A DNA stretch of 40,375 bases. Origin: Sphingomonadales bacterium. GTDB taxonomy: Bacteria > Bacteroidota > Bacteroidia > NS11-12g > UBA955. The notes below the pieces were generated by a model. It was given only the letters and a program-made list of their open reading frames with translations. It searched no databases and had not been told where the DNA came from. The stretch covers positions 1-40,375 of the forward strand of contig VHBA01000018.1 of the NCBI GenBank assembly GCA_016872175.1. Reading direction: 5' to 3'. Positions 17,116-25,745 of this stretch are shown here, in pieces; position 1 is the stretch's first letter, and each line of letters begins with the position of its first letter. The translations under genes and the position numbers were made by a program.

Positions 17116-17185
17116 AAGAGTCAATCAAATGACTTAAATAATGTAAAAACAGTCAATAGACTGACAGAATTTACATTATTGTAAA
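17116..17185 (-). terminator. Tandem AT-rich hairpins behind metB
   Basis: Read on the minus strand, just after the metB stop, an 11-bp perfect stem (AATAATGTAAA with TTTACATTATT; 17137-17147 and 17170-17180) encloses an inner 5-bp hairpin CAGTC-AATA-GACTG. A second small hairpin follows (AGTCA/TGACT; 17119-17134), then a T-rich stretch. This is likely a transcription end or an RNA-stabilising structure; low GC makes a classical terminator uncertain. Confidence 0.5.
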
Positions 17186-17186
17186 C

Positions 17187-18332
17187 CTAAACAGCCTGCA
17201 GCGCATTGTTGAGATCTTCGATCAAATCGTCGATGTGTTCAATGCCCACACTTAGGCGAATAAGAGAATCTTTTAATCCTGCAGCTTCTCTTTGTTCTTT
17301 GGGAATGCTGGCATGGGTCATGGTGGCAGGATGACCAACCAGGCTTTCCACGCCGCCAAGGCTTTCAGCCAAAGAGAAAAGATGGGTGCTCTTTAGGAAT
17401 TTCATGGCTGATTCCACAGAGTCATCTTTTAAGGTGAAGGAAATCATGCCGCCAAAGCCGCGCATTTGTTTTTTGGCAAAAGCATGACCGGGATGTTCTT
17501 CAAAACCTGGCCAGTATACAGCCCCTACTTTAGGGTGAGATTTGAGCCAGTGGGCAATGGCGGTGCCGTTTTCGCAGTGCCTTTGCATCCGCACATGAAG
17601 TGTTTTTATGCCACGCAATACCAAAAAACAATCCTGTGGACCGGGTGTGGCGCCGCAGCTGTTTTGTATAAATGCAAGCCGGTCTCTAAGTGCAGTATCG
17701 TTCACACAAAGTGCGCCAAGCACAACATCGCTATGGCCGTTGATATATTTGGTGGCACTGTGCATCACAATATCAGCACCGTACTGTGCAGGATTTTGCA
17801 GATAAGGACTGGCAAAGGTATTATCTACCACCACAAGTGCGCCGGCTTCTTTGCCAATGCTGCAAACGGCTTTTATGTCAATAATTCTCAGCAGGGGATT
17901 GGTGGGCGTTTCTGCCCATATCATCCGTGTATTCGGCGTAATGGCCTGTTTTACGTTTTCAGGATGGGTCATATCCACAAAGTGAAAACGAATGCCGTAG
18001 GGTTCAAACACCTTGGTAAAAAGGCGAAAAGTTCCGCCATAAAGGTCATTTGTGCTAATAACTTCATCACCGGGCTTCAGCAATTTTACGCACGCATCCA
18101 CGGCGCCCATGCCGGTACTAAAGCAAAGTCCATAATTCATCCCTTCCAGGGCAGCCAGGTTTTTTTGCAACACATCGCGGGTGGGGTTTTGGGTTCTGGC
18201 GTATTCATAGCCTTTATGGTCCCCGGGTGCTGCCTGCACATACGTGCTGGTCTGAAAAATGGGTGTCATGATGGCACCGGTGGTTGGGTCTGGCTCTATG
18301 CCTGCGTGCAATACCTTGGTTTCAATCTGCAT
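17187..18332 (-). CDS. metB: Cystathionine gamma-synthase/lyase, PLP-dependent
   Basis: PLP enzyme of the Cys/Met metabolism family, 381 residues from ATG 18332. A TTG at 18347 would add an unlikely 5 residues. The PLP lysine is K195 in MHSATKYINGHSDV. YEYARTQNPTRDVLQ and AESLGGVESLVGHPATMTHA are standard motifs. Sequence alone cannot decide between gamma-synthase (methionine synthesis) and gamma-lyase (cysteine synthesis), so the symbol is tentative. A dyad TTTACA-N6-TGTAAA sits 16 bp upstream of the ATG and a hairpin follows the stop. No other Met or Cys gene is adjacent. Confidence 0.9.
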   Translation of the reverse strand: MQIETKVLHAGIEPDPTTGAIMTPIFQTSTYVQAAPGDHKGYEYARTQNPTRDVLQKNLAALEGMNYGLCFSTGMGAVDACVKLLKPGDEVISTNDLYGGTFRLFTKVFEPYGIRFHFVDMTHPENVKQAITPNTRMIWAETPTNPLLRIIDIKAVCSIGKEAGALVVVDNTFASPYLQNPAQYGADIVMHSATKYINGHSDVVLGALCVNDTALRDRLAFIQNSCGATPGPQDCFLVLRGIKTLHVRMQRHCENGTAIAHWLKSHPKVGAVYWPGFEEHPGHAFAKKQMRGFGGMISFTLKDDSVESAMKFLKSTHLFSLAESLGGVESLVGHPATMTHASIPKEQREAAGLKDSLIRLSVGIEHIDDLIEDLNNALQAV

Positions 18333-18347
18333 AATGCAAATTAACAA

Positions 18348-18365
18348 TTTACAATCGAATGTAAA
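18348..18365. promoter_or_regulatory. Dyad TTTACA-N6-TGTAAA upstream of metB
   Basis: Perfect 6-bp inverted repeat with 6-nt spacing, 16 bp from the metB ATG and between metB and the L,D-transpeptidase stop. A weak -7-like TTAATTTG (18337-18344, minus) sits between dyad and start, so a bound protein could control the promoter. The regulator is unknown. Confidence 0.3.
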
Positions 18366-18384
18366 TCCACCGTTTATGCACCCA

Positions 18385-18996
18385 CTACTTTTGAATCTTG
18401 ATGCGAGTGGCGTTGGTACCGATAATTCCGTATAATTCGGTTATGTCATTGTTTTTCAGGGATAAGCATCCTTTGGTCCATGGGATGCCCCAACTGACCA
18501 GAAAATCCCGTCCGTCAACCACGCCATGAATCCCTATTTCTCCGCCGATTTCGGCATTTTTAGGAATAAGCCCAGCTGCTTTTGCCTGATTGTGCTTCTT
18601 TTTTGAATCGGCTGTGGGATAATTCAACCACATAAAGTACTTCCAGCTTTTGTGCGGGTATTTGGCTTGTATTAAAAATTCACCTTCGGGAGTAAGGTTG
18701 TCTCCTTGCATTCGTTTATCGGCAAGGCTGGTTGATCCTAAGGCAACAGGATAGGTACTGAGTACCTTGTTACCATGCATCAATTGTAGTTTCTTTTCTG
18801 ATTTGTCTATCAGAACCAGAAGCTCTGCAGATGTAATTCCTTTTTCTTTAAGGTATTTTCTTACATCAATTATTTCAGGCTCTGTTTTAGCGACCTTAAG
18901 ATGAATCATCTTCCTGTCAGCAGGATGATTTGCGCAATTAAAAAATCCCAGTAAAATCGAACAGAAGGATACATAAAAAATTAAATGATATCGCAT
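18385..18996 (-). CDS. L,D-transpeptidase (YkuD) family protein
   Basis: Periplasmic enzyme of 203 residues that would cross-link or modify peptidoglycan stems. The catalytic motif is present: H157 in GIHGVVDGRDF and C177 in WTKGCLSLKNND. The N-terminus is hydrophobic and ends FFNCAN; C21 could be a lipoprotein cysteine, but the lipobox is poor (Asn before Cys). Compact family proteins with this HG...TKGC spacing occur in many Bacteroidota. It follows purN by 31 bp and is probably last in the DUF4837-purN unit. Confidence 0.87.
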   Translation of the reverse strand: MRYHLIFYVSFCSILLGFFNCANHPADRKMIHLKVAKTEPEIIDVRKYLKEKGITSAELLVLIDKSEKKLQLMHGNKVLSTYPVALGSTSLADKRMQGDNLTPEGEFLIQAKYPHKSWKYFMWLNYPTADSKKKHNQAKAAGLIPKNAEIGGEIGIHGVVDGRDFLVSWGIPWTKGCLSLKNNDITELYGIIGTNATRIKIQK

Positions 18997-19027
18997 AATA
19001 TTAATCGTTTATTAAACGGATAACGTA

Positions 19028-19594
19028 TCAAATGCCCAAAATCTTTGAAATGGCCTTCGGATAAATAGCAAATTCAAGTTGATGAATCTTTTCAGCCAAA
19101 GAGTCAAGGGTTTCATTTGGCACTATTGGGAATGACTCCTGCAGTACAATTTCACCCTCGTCATATTTTTCATTCACTTTGTGCACCGTAACACCGTGCG
19201 CTGTTTCTCTATTTTGCAATACCGCACGGTGAACATTTTCTCCATACATGCCTTTGCCACCGTAAGCGGGCAAAAGAGCAGGGTGAATGTTTAATATGCG
19301 TTCGTTATACATCTTCACCAGTCTGTCTGGGAAAAGCCACAGAAAACCTGCTAATACTATAATATCTGGCTTGTAAAGATTAAGTTGTTCATCCAAAAAC
19401 CCCTCTTGAAGACAATTTTCTTTGGTAAAAAAAACAACCGGGACCGCCCATTTTTTTGCCCTTGCAATTACTCCGGCCTCAGGTTTATTGCAGAAAACTG
19501 CGGTTACCCTTGCCTTTGGGCAATCAGAATAATACCTGATAATATTCTCAGCATTTGTTCCGCTGCCCGAGGCAAAAATGACGATGGATTTCAT
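19028..19594 (-). CDS. purN: Phosphoribosylglycinamide formyltransferase
   Basis: Transfers a formyl group from 10-formyl-tetrahydrofolate to GAR in purine synthesis; 188 residues. The substrate loop ASGSGTNAENII is at the N-terminus. Catalytic residues are N102 and H104 in LNIHPALLPAYGGKG and D145 in NEKYDEGEIV. Only 2 nt separate it from the DUF4837 gene upstream, so the two are co-transcribed despite unrelated roles. No other pur gene is in the window. Confidence 0.96.
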   Translation of the reverse strand: MKSIVIFASGSGTNAENIIRYYSDCPKARVTAVFCNKPEAGVIARAKKWAVPVVFFTKENCLQEGFLDEQLNLYKPDIIVLAGFLWLFPDRLVKMYNERILNIHPALLPAYGGKGMYGENVHRAVLQNRETAHGVTVHKVNEKYDEGEIVLQESFPIVPNETLDSLAEKIHQLEFAIYPKAISKILGI

Positions 19595-19596
19595 GA

Positions 19597-20655
19597 TTAA
19601 TGGAACTTGATGCTTGCTGCCATGAGGTCAAATGTTCTGTAAAAGGATAATTTGGGCATATCAGGAGCGTGCATGAATCCATCAAAAGCAATGATGCGTT
19701 TATTGGATTTGTCATGAAAAAAGTAACGTACAAAGGGGCCTCTTCGGAAAGTGCCTTCTTCGGTATACCATCCACGCAATACACCGACTGTATACTTTCC
19801 TATTTTAACCTGATTATCCCAAGTGAGCGGAAATATTTTACTTTCGCTTACTACCACCCGGGTGCCTTCCGTATTCTTTACGTATTTGCCTGTGAAATAA
19901 TTGCGATTTGCTTTGGCTTTTTCCGGATTGTCAATCAATACAGAATCGCTGAAAATATTGATGAATACATGTCTGTAGAAACGTGAAGTTTCCTGCCATA
20001 GCCAGGCCACTTCAGGATTGCTGAATTCTAGTCTGAACTGGGGTGGAAATGCAAATGAAAAACCATATTTCCCTTGAATTAAGAGGCTAATACTATCGCA
20101 ATATTCATTGGGCATAAGGTTGCCCGGAAGTCCTTGCTGCAGCTCGTTTTCAAGGAATTCTTTTTCAAGGGATTCAGCAAGCGATTTAAAATCTTCTGTC
20201 AGTAATTTTGTTTCACAGCGGATAACCGTCTGGTTTTTAGCCCATACGTCTTTATAAATATGCAGTTGAAATCCGCGTCCGTTTATGGTTTTGACAGCAT
20301 CTCTTTTATCCAGAGTGCTGCTGTATTTGCCGACTTTTGTATCATTAACTTCCATCACCAGAATGAGGGGAGATTGCTTTTCAATACCTTCAATACTTTC
20401 GGGGCGGCCATACCAAAACTGCAGGCTGGGTTCAAATTCCTGCTTTTCGGCTTGTTCGGCTTTGATAAGAATGGGAGAAAAACGATTGAAGTTCTTTTCA
20501 AGGTGGGTTTTTACAGTCTCCTGATTTTCTTCATGGGTTACCGCAAAAACCTCTGCAGGTGAGCCTTCTGTAGGCAAAAAATCTGCGGGTTCCTTATAAC
20601 CACAGGCAGATAAATATATTGCAAAGGCCAGCAGTGAGGCGGTATTAAATTTCAT
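19597..20655 (-). CDS. DUF4837 family lipoprotein
   Basis: Bacteroidota-specific protein of 352 residues. ATG 20655 is chosen because it gives a clean lipoprotein signal, MKFNTASLLAFAIYLSAC, with lipobox LSAC; the in-frame extension to 20715 lacks this. Family blocks include LPTEGSPAEVFAV directly after the lipid anchor, YVKNTEGTRVVVSESKIFP and RGPFVRYFFHD in the C-terminal half. It probably sits on the inner face of the outer membrane or in the periplasm. No function is known. It heads the unit with purN and the L,D-transpeptidase. Confidence 0.88.
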   Translation of the reverse strand: MKFNTASLLAFAIYLSACGYKEPADFLPTEGSPAEVFAVTHEENQETVKTHLEKNFNRFSPILIKAEQAEKQEFEPSLQFWYGRPESIEGIEKQSPLILVMEVNDTKVGKYSSTLDKRDAVKTINGRGFQLHIYKDVWAKNQTVIRCETKLLTEDFKSLAESLEKEFLENELQQGLPGNLMPNEYCDSISLLIQGKYGFSFAFPPQFRLEFSNPEVAWLWQETSRFYRHVFINIFSDSVLIDNPEKAKANRNYFTGKYVKNTEGTRVVVSESKIFPLTWDNQVKIGKYTVGVLRGWYTEEGTFRRGPFVRYFFHDKSNKRIIAFDGFMHAPDMPKLSFYRTFDLMAASIKFH

Positions 20656-20716
20656 TGTGGCAAATTTCACATATTGCCGCAAATAAATTGTCACAAAGCG
20701 GGTATAAAAAGGCAAA

Positions 20717-21946
20717 TTAGCCCTGTCGGTTATTTACCCACTGCATTTTGTAAATGATGAGGGTGCGGCCCAGTGGGGCGGTGCTGCTTTTCAATCCGTT
20801 CCAGGCCTTGATTTGTTTCACAGTAACCCCATAGCGTCTTGCAATACTGTAAAGCGTTTGTCCACGGGTAACTTTATGGTAGGAAGGAACCCATTTTTGC
20901 ACGTAGGCAGGCTTGTTTGCATCCTCCACAGCTTTCTCCCTGCGGGCAAAAGCATAAATACTGTCTTTTTCAGCCATGAACTGCATACTCACGTCATACG
21001 GCAGTAGCAAGTAGTGAGTTTGTTTACCGGGTGTGCTTTTCTTGATGAATTCGCGGTTATATCCGATTATATCGTCTTCAGAAATGCTAAGGTATCGGGC
21101 GATAGCTCCCATGCCGATGGCACTATCTACGGGTGTTTTTACCAGTACGGCAGAACGATAATTGTGGTTGTAGGTTGAATACCTTGTAAAACTCAGAACA
21201 TAGGCCGCGGCAATGAACTTCGGCACATAATTTTGGGTTTCTTTGGGTAAAAAGGGCATGATTGACCAGAAATCTTTTTTGCCGCCTGAACGGTTAATAG
21301 CTCTTTGAACATTGCCCGGACCACAATTATAAGAAGCAATTGCCATAAGCCAGTCGCCGAAAATATTATAGCTGTTTTTGAAATATTCACATGCCTTTTC
21401 AGTGCTTTGAACAATTCCTTTTCTCTCGTCGATGGTGTAGTCTATACGCATTCCCATACTGCGTCCTGTATACGGCATAAATTGCCAAAGACCGGTAGCT
21501 CCGCACCAGCTCACTGCATTGGGATTGAGGTGGCTCTCAATGATACTAACATATTTGAGTTCCTGAGGAAGATTGTATCTGTCCAGCACCTGTTCATAAA
21601 TAGGGAAGTAGAGTTGCATGCGCTTGTGCAGCATGTCGTAAAACGCATCATTTTGAGCCATGAGATAACGAATATGAAGCGCCACATGTTGGTTATATGG
21701 AAACGCAATTGTGCTTCCCAGCTGGTTCATTTGTGATTTAAAAACATCCTGATTGAGCAGGTTATGATTAAAAGTGTCGGTAACCGGGATGTGCGAAGGT
21801 ATATTCTCATAAAGCAGCTGAGTCATGCTGTCTATTTTGTCCATATTCGTTTCCATGGCAGGGCCAATTGGCGCCTGAGCGGAAAGATTGAGAATGCTGA
21901 AAAGACTGGTCAGCAGCGTGCAGATATAGCGATTAGACAGTTGCAT
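20717..21946 (-). CDS. Lytic transglycosylase with C-terminal LysM (MltD-like)
   Basis: Cuts the glycan strands of peptidoglycan; 409 residues. A signal peptide ends near NLSAQA (about residue 24). The SLT domain shows E137 in YVSIIESHLNPNAVS, GATGLWQFMPYTG and IASYNCGPGNVQRAI. One LysM repeat of about 45 residues near the C-terminus (KVTRGQTLYSIARRYGVTVK) binds the wall. MltD of Proteobacteria often has two or more LysM units; here one is seen. The gene is 61 bp upstream of DUF4837 and may share its transcript. It is divergent from ald across 179 bp. Confidence 0.92.
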   Translation of the reverse strand: MQLSNRYICTLLTSLFSILNLSAQAPIGPAMETNMDKIDSMTQLLYENIPSHIPVTDTFNHNLLNQDVFKSQMNQLGSTIAFPYNQHVALHIRYLMAQNDAFYDMLHKRMQLYFPIYEQVLDRYNLPQELKYVSIIESHLNPNAVSWCGATGLWQFMPYTGRSMGMRIDYTIDERKGIVQSTEKACEYFKNSYNIFGDWLMAIASYNCGPGNVQRAINRSGGKKDFWSIMPFLPKETQNYVPKFIAAAYVLSFTRYSTYNHNYRSAVLVKTPVDSAIGMGAIARYLSISEDDIIGYNREFIKKSTPGKQTHYLLLPYDVSMQFMAEKDSIYAFARREKAVEDANKPAYVQKWVPSYHKVTRGQTLYSIARRYGVTVKQIKAWNGLKSSTAPLGRTLIIYKMQWVNNRQG

Positions 21947-22037
21947 TTTTCGGGGCTCAACAGTGCAATTTACGATGCGTTATTATGTATAGCAAAAAGC
22001 GTACCATGAATAACGTATGGAAAAGAAAAAATATTGC

Positions 22038-22045
22038 TATCTTTG
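22038..22045 (+). promoter_or_regulatory. -7 box of ald
   Basis: TATCTTTG matches TAnnTTTG and lies 80 nt before the ald ATG. This would give a leader of about 75 nt, long for this window. The -33 region (A-rich) has no clear TTTG. Confidence 0.45.
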
Positions 22046-22125
22046 TATATTATAATCTCGGCAAGCATTCCTAAAAGACTGGCTTTGAAGAGTTTTGTAT
22101 ATAATTAAGGACAGGTTAATAATTC

Positions 22126-23346
22126 ATGGCCAAAAAAATCACTTCCGGTTCAGTTAAATATGCAGGGGAGGCCGAAACCCTTCCGTTGGCTGTAAAGAAA
22201 GATCCCCGTTTTCCATCACTCTCTATCGGTATTCCCAAAGAAATAACATTCCAGGAAAACAGGGTTCCGCTTACACCTTCCGCAGTTCAGTATTTTGTGT
22301 CAAACGGACATAAAATAAGGCTTGAGACAGGCGCCGGAAGAAATGCAAATTTCTCTGATGCTCAATACAGCGAATGTGGTGCTGAAATAACTTACAGTGC
22401 TAAAGAAGTTTATGATTCCGACATAATTTTAAAAGTAGATCCACCAACATCCAAAGAACTCGACTGGATGCATCCCGGGCAGCTGCTTATTTCTGCCCTG
22501 CAAATCAATCAGCTTGAAGAAAGTTTGCTTCGGAAGATGATGGATAAGCGCATCAATGCCATGGCATACGAATTTCTGGAAGATGATTCAGGGGCGCTGC
22601 CCATTATTCGTGCAATGAGTGAAATAGCGGGAACGGCAAGTATTCTCATTGCTGCGGAATACTTGAATAATACCCATATCGGTAAAGGTGAGTTGCTGGG
22701 AGGTTTTGCCGGTGTGCCTCCTACCCAGGTTGTTGTGATTGGTGCTGGTGCCGTGGGTGAATTTGCAACCAAAGCGGCGATGGGACTGGGTGCCAATGTG
22801 AAGGTTTTCGATAATAAAATGTACCGTCTAAGGAGAATTCAGAAAAGTTTTGGATTTCATCTCTACACAAGCACCATACAGCCCCGCGTGCTTTTGAGCG
22901 CTTTGGAAAGTGCCGATGTGGTGATTGGTGCACTTTCAGGTAAGGGTGCACGCAGCCCTGTCGTGGTTACCGAAGAAATGGTCAGTCGAATGCGCCCCAA
23001 TAGCGTAATCATTGATGTTGCGATAGACCGCGGTGGGAATTTTGAAACCAGTGACATTACCAACCACGAAAAACCGGTCTTTAAAAAGCACGATGTAATT
23101 CATTACTGTGTGCCCAATATCGCCAGCAGGGTCAGCAGAACAGCCAGTTACGCGCTTAGCAATGTATTTACACCTATGCTGGATGAAATGGCTTCGTTGG
23201 GTGGTTTTGCAGATTATCTGCGCCTCAAACCGGGAATCAGAAAAGGGTCTTATTTGTATAAAGGAAGCCTCACAAACCGCGATTTGGCCGATAAATTCGG
23301 TATTCGCTGCCATGACATTGATTTGATGGCAGGTATGTTCCTTTGA
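22126..23346 (+). CDS. ald: Alanine dehydrogenase
   Basis: NAD-dependent interconversion of alanine and pyruvate plus ammonia; 406 residues. The first 30 or so residues form an extension before the conserved start SLSIGIPKEITFQENRVPLT. The Rossmann loop is VVIGAGAVGEFATKAAMGLG followed by NVKVFD. IDVAIDRGGNFETS and VPNIASRVSRTASYAL are further AlaDH motifs. Related transhydrogenase alpha subunits share these motifs, but the length and the absence of pntB nearby argue for Ald. Convergent lepB ends 31 bp away. Confidence 0.92.
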   Translation: MAKKITSGSVKYAGEAETLPLAVKKDPRFPSLSIGIPKEITFQENRVPLTPSAVQYFVSNGHKIRLETGAGRNANFSDAQYSECGAEITYSAKEVYDSDIILKVDPPTSKELDWMHPGQLLISALQINQLEESLLRKMMDKRINAMAYEFLEDDSGALPIIRAMSEIAGTASILIAAEYLNNTHIGKGELLGGFAGVPPTQVVVIGAGAVGEFATKAAMGLGANVKVFDNKMYRLRRIQKSFGFHLYTSTIQPRVLLSALESADVVIGALSGKGARSPVVVTEEMVSRMRPNSVIIDVAIDRGGNFETSDITNHEKPVFKKHDVIHYCVPNIASRVSRTASYALSNVFTPMLDEMASLGGFADYLRLKPGIRKGSYLYKGSLTNRDLADKFGIRCHDIDLMAGMFL

Positions 23347-23377
23347 AACAAATTCCTTGCTAATTGGGGTTTAAAGT

Positions 23378-24928
23378 TTACTCAATTCCTCTGAAAATTT
23401 TATCCCAACGAATTCCCTTTGTTTCGTATTCCATATTGCTGTCGTGGATGTAAGGAAGGCCGTTTTCATCAATTTTAATAACCTTTTTAAGGCTAAAGAA
23501 AGTAAATAATGGCTTGCCAACCACATGGTCTTCGGGCACATAACCCCAGTAGCGGCTGTCTGAACTGTTATAACGGTTATCGCCCATCATCCAGTAATAG
23601 CCATACTTAAATGTATATGAAGTTATCTTTTTGTCGCCTTGCACGAAACCATTTCCATCCCAGGTTATACCAGCCTGTTCATAACGATTTACAGCCAGTC
23701 TGTACCAGTCCCAGTTGTCTTTGGTAAGGGTGATGGTTTCGCCTCTTTTCGGCAGATACACAGGGCCGTAATCATTCAATGACCATTTGTGTCGGAAATA
23801 CAAATTGTTGGTAGTGTCCGGATACAAACTAACCGACATACCGTCGTCTGCGATGTCTTCAAAAACACTCCCCACTGCAGGGTCTTTTTTGATTTTCTCT
23901 ATATTTTCTTTCCAAGTAAAAATGGTGTATGGAATCAGTTTTTTTCCTCTTTTTTCAGCAGCCTGAATATACTCAGTGGCCTTTATGGGAATGGTAAAAT
24001 CCCCCAGCTCATTTCTAACCAGAAAATCACTGCTAATCGGCTCATTCATCAGCAGCAGATATCTTTTCTGCTGTTTTCCTACTGATGCAAGGGTGGTCCA
24101 GTTTTCACCTTTTTTTCTAACCATAACGGCACTATTAACTATTTTAAGTGAATCGCCGGGAATGCCCAAACAACGTTTCACATAATTATCTTTTTTATCT
24201 ACTGGAAACTCTTCGCCGTCTGCGGGCCAGTTAAACACCACAATATCGTTGTTTTTAATAGTATACCAGCCGGGAAGCCTCATGTATGGCAATTGCACTG
24301 CATCTGAAAATGCCGAAAATCCCATTAATTCTTTGTGTGCAATAACCGGAACGGTAATAGGCGTCATAGGAATGCGCATGCCCACCTTTATGCGGCTCAC
24401 CACCAGAAAATCGCCCACTTTAAGATTGCCCTCCATACTGGGAGTGGGAATCACAAAGAAATCAAAAAAGAGTGCCCGCATTCCACCAGCAACATAGGCT
24501 GCAAAAAGCAGCGCATCGGCCCATTCACGGGTACCTGAATGCTTGGGGATATTTGTTTTACGCCATTCTGCTTCACCTCCGGGTCCAATAAAAGTAAGAT
24601 CCTTGCGCATAGCCAGCACTGGCAAGTAAATGAAGGTAAACAGGATGCCGGTAAAATGCTGCCAAAATTTAAACTGTCCGAAACTTCTCAGCAAATCCAG
24701 GGTGATATTAAAACTGAAAAGGATATTGATGCATGGAATAACCATGCCAATCATATACCACCAAGGTCTACCAACCAGTTTAATCCAATACCACCAGCTA
24801 ACAATAGGTATAAATGCCGTCCAGGCAGGCTGACCGGCCTTTCTAAACATGACGAAAAGTCCAATGCGGGTAAGCACGAAAGCCAATGCCCACATAAACA
24901 TAAATAAGCCCAGTGAATAAGATTCCAT
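23378..24928 (-). CDS. lepB: Signal peptidase I
   Basis: Membrane protease that removes Sec signal peptides; 516 residues, far longer than in E. coli but usual for Bacteroidota. The first 110 residues form an extra membrane domain of several hydrophobic segments. The catalytic Ser is S164 in VIPTPSMEGNLKVGD, and the general-base Lys is K251 in DNYVKRCLGIPGD. MGDNRYNSSDSRYWGYVPED is the C-terminal box. A long insert of about 120 residues lies between the Lys box and the last box. It is co-transcribed with dapB (15 nt gap), a pairing conserved in the phylum. Confidence 0.95.
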   Translation of the reverse strand: MESYSLGLFMFMWALAFVLTRIGLFVMFRKAGQPAWTAFIPIVSWWYWIKLVGRPWWYMIGMVIPCINILFSFNITLDLLRSFGQFKFWQHFTGILFTFIYLPVLAMRKDLTFIGPGGEAEWRKTNIPKHSGTREWADALLFAAYVAGGMRALFFDFFVIPTPSMEGNLKVGDFLVVSRIKVGMRIPMTPITVPVIAHKELMGFSAFSDAVQLPYMRLPGWYTIKNNDIVVFNWPADGEEFPVDKKDNYVKRCLGIPGDSLKIVNSAVMVRKKGENWTTLASVGKQQKRYLLLMNEPISSDFLVRNELGDFTIPIKATEYIQAAEKRGKKLIPYTIFTWKENIEKIKKDPAVGSVFEDIADDGMSVSLYPDTTNNLYFRHKWSLNDYGPVYLPKRGETITLTKDNWDWYRLAVNRYEQAGITWDGNGFVQGDKKITSYTFKYGYYWMMGDNRYNSSDSRYWGYVPEDHVVGKPLFTFFSLKKVIKIDENGLPYIHDSNMEYETKGIRWDKIFRGIE

Positions 24929-24943
24929 GAATATTGTTTCAGT

Positions 24944-25669
24944 TTAAATCGACTCAAAATTAAGCATATCCTGCATGGTATACACACCTTGTTTTCCAAT
25001 GATCCATTCGGCGGCCATTACAGCGCCTCTGGCAAAGCCTTCCCGGTTGTGTGCTGTGTGTGTCAAGGATATGTTGTCAATTGGGCTGTTCCATGTAACA
25101 GTGTGTGTTCCGGGAACATTGTCTATTCGCAATGCCTGAATGGGCAGTTTTCCACCAAATGCCTGTTCTTCTTCGTCGGAAAGTTCCCATTTTTTAAAGG
25201 ACAAATGCTCCTGAATGATTCCCTCTGCCAGCGTAATGGCCGTTCCACTGGGTGCATCAAGTTTTTGGGTATGGTGAATTTCGGTCATTCCTGCAGCATA
25301 TTCAGGATAGCGATTCATAATGCCGGCCAGTATACGATTCAGGTAAAAGGTGATATTTACACCAATGCTGAAGTTGGTAGCGGTAAATAATGCTCCTTCT
25401 GAGTGAAATGGCTGTTTAACAACATCAAAGTGTTCATACCAGCCCGTAGTTCCTACCACAACAGGGATACCGGCTTCACGACACAGCGCAACATGCGCGG
25501 GAGCCAATTCTGGCCTGGTAAATTCTATGGCAACATCCGCCACTTTTAAAGCCACGGCTGTTGGGGGATGGGAGCTTACAAACTTACCCACAACTTCATG
25601 TCCCGCCGTATGGGCGATTTTTTCAATGGCTTTGCCCATTTTGCCATATCCAATCAGTGCGATTTTCAC
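24944..25669 (-). CDS. dapB: 4-Hydroxy-tetrahydrodipicolinate reductase
   Basis: NAD(P)H-dependent step of the diaminopimelate and lysine pathway, feeding peptidoglycan; 241 residues. IGYGKMGKAIEKIA binds the nucleotide, VVVGTTGWYE and ATNFSIGVN are conserved loops, and EIHHTQKLDAPSGTA carries the catalytic histidine pair and Lys. The start is GTG 25669. A perfect -7 box TATCTTTG ends 4 nt before it, so the mRNA may begin at the start codon. It is divergent from mltG across a 76-bp gap and heads the dapB-lepB unit. Confidence 0.95.
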   Translation of the reverse strand: MKIALIGYGKMGKAIEKIAHTAGHEVVGKFVSSHPPTAVALKVADVAIEFTRPELAPAHVALCREAGIPVVVGTTGWYEHFDVVKQPFHSEGALFTATNFSIGVNITFYLNRILAGIMNRYPEYAAGMTEIHHTQKLDAPSGTAITLAEGIIQEHLSFKKWELSDEEEQAFGGKLPIQALRIDNVPGTHTVTWNSPIDNISLTHTAHNREGFARGAVMAAEWIIGKQGVYTMQDMLNFESI

Positions 25670-25673
25670 AAAG

Positions 25674-25681
25674 CAAAGATA
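25674..25681 (-). promoter_or_regulatory. -7 box of dapB-lepB
   Basis: The minus strand reads TATCTTTG, a perfect TAnnTTTG, then CTTT and the GTG start. Spacing of 4 nt implies a leaderless or nearly leaderless transcript. Confidence 0.5.
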
Positions 25682-25711
25682 ATTTTAAAGCAATCAATTT
25701 TCCGATACGTG

Positions 25712-25740
25712 TTGTATTCAATCATTTTTTGTGATTTTTG
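25712..25740 (+). promoter_or_regulatory. Putative promoter of mltG
   Basis: TTG at 25712-25714, an 18-nt spacer, then GATTTTTG (one mismatch from TAnnTTTG) at 25733-25740, then CAGCA and GTG 25746. This also decides the mltG start: GTG 25731 would overlap the -7 box. Confidence 0.4.
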
Positions 25741-25745
25741 CAGCA

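Noticed and set aside
17466-18344. A 292-codon open frame on the plus strand opposite metB
   Set aside because: It is antisense to a clear PLP enzyme and has no recognisable domain; its composition (rich in Cys, His, Ala, Gly) is that of a mirrored coding strand.
19006-19018. Inverted repeat CGTTTA-T-TAAACG between purN and the L,D-transpeptidase gene
   Set aside because: The 1-nt spacer cannot form an RNA loop, it is AT-rich and short, and the spot lies inside an apparent operon.
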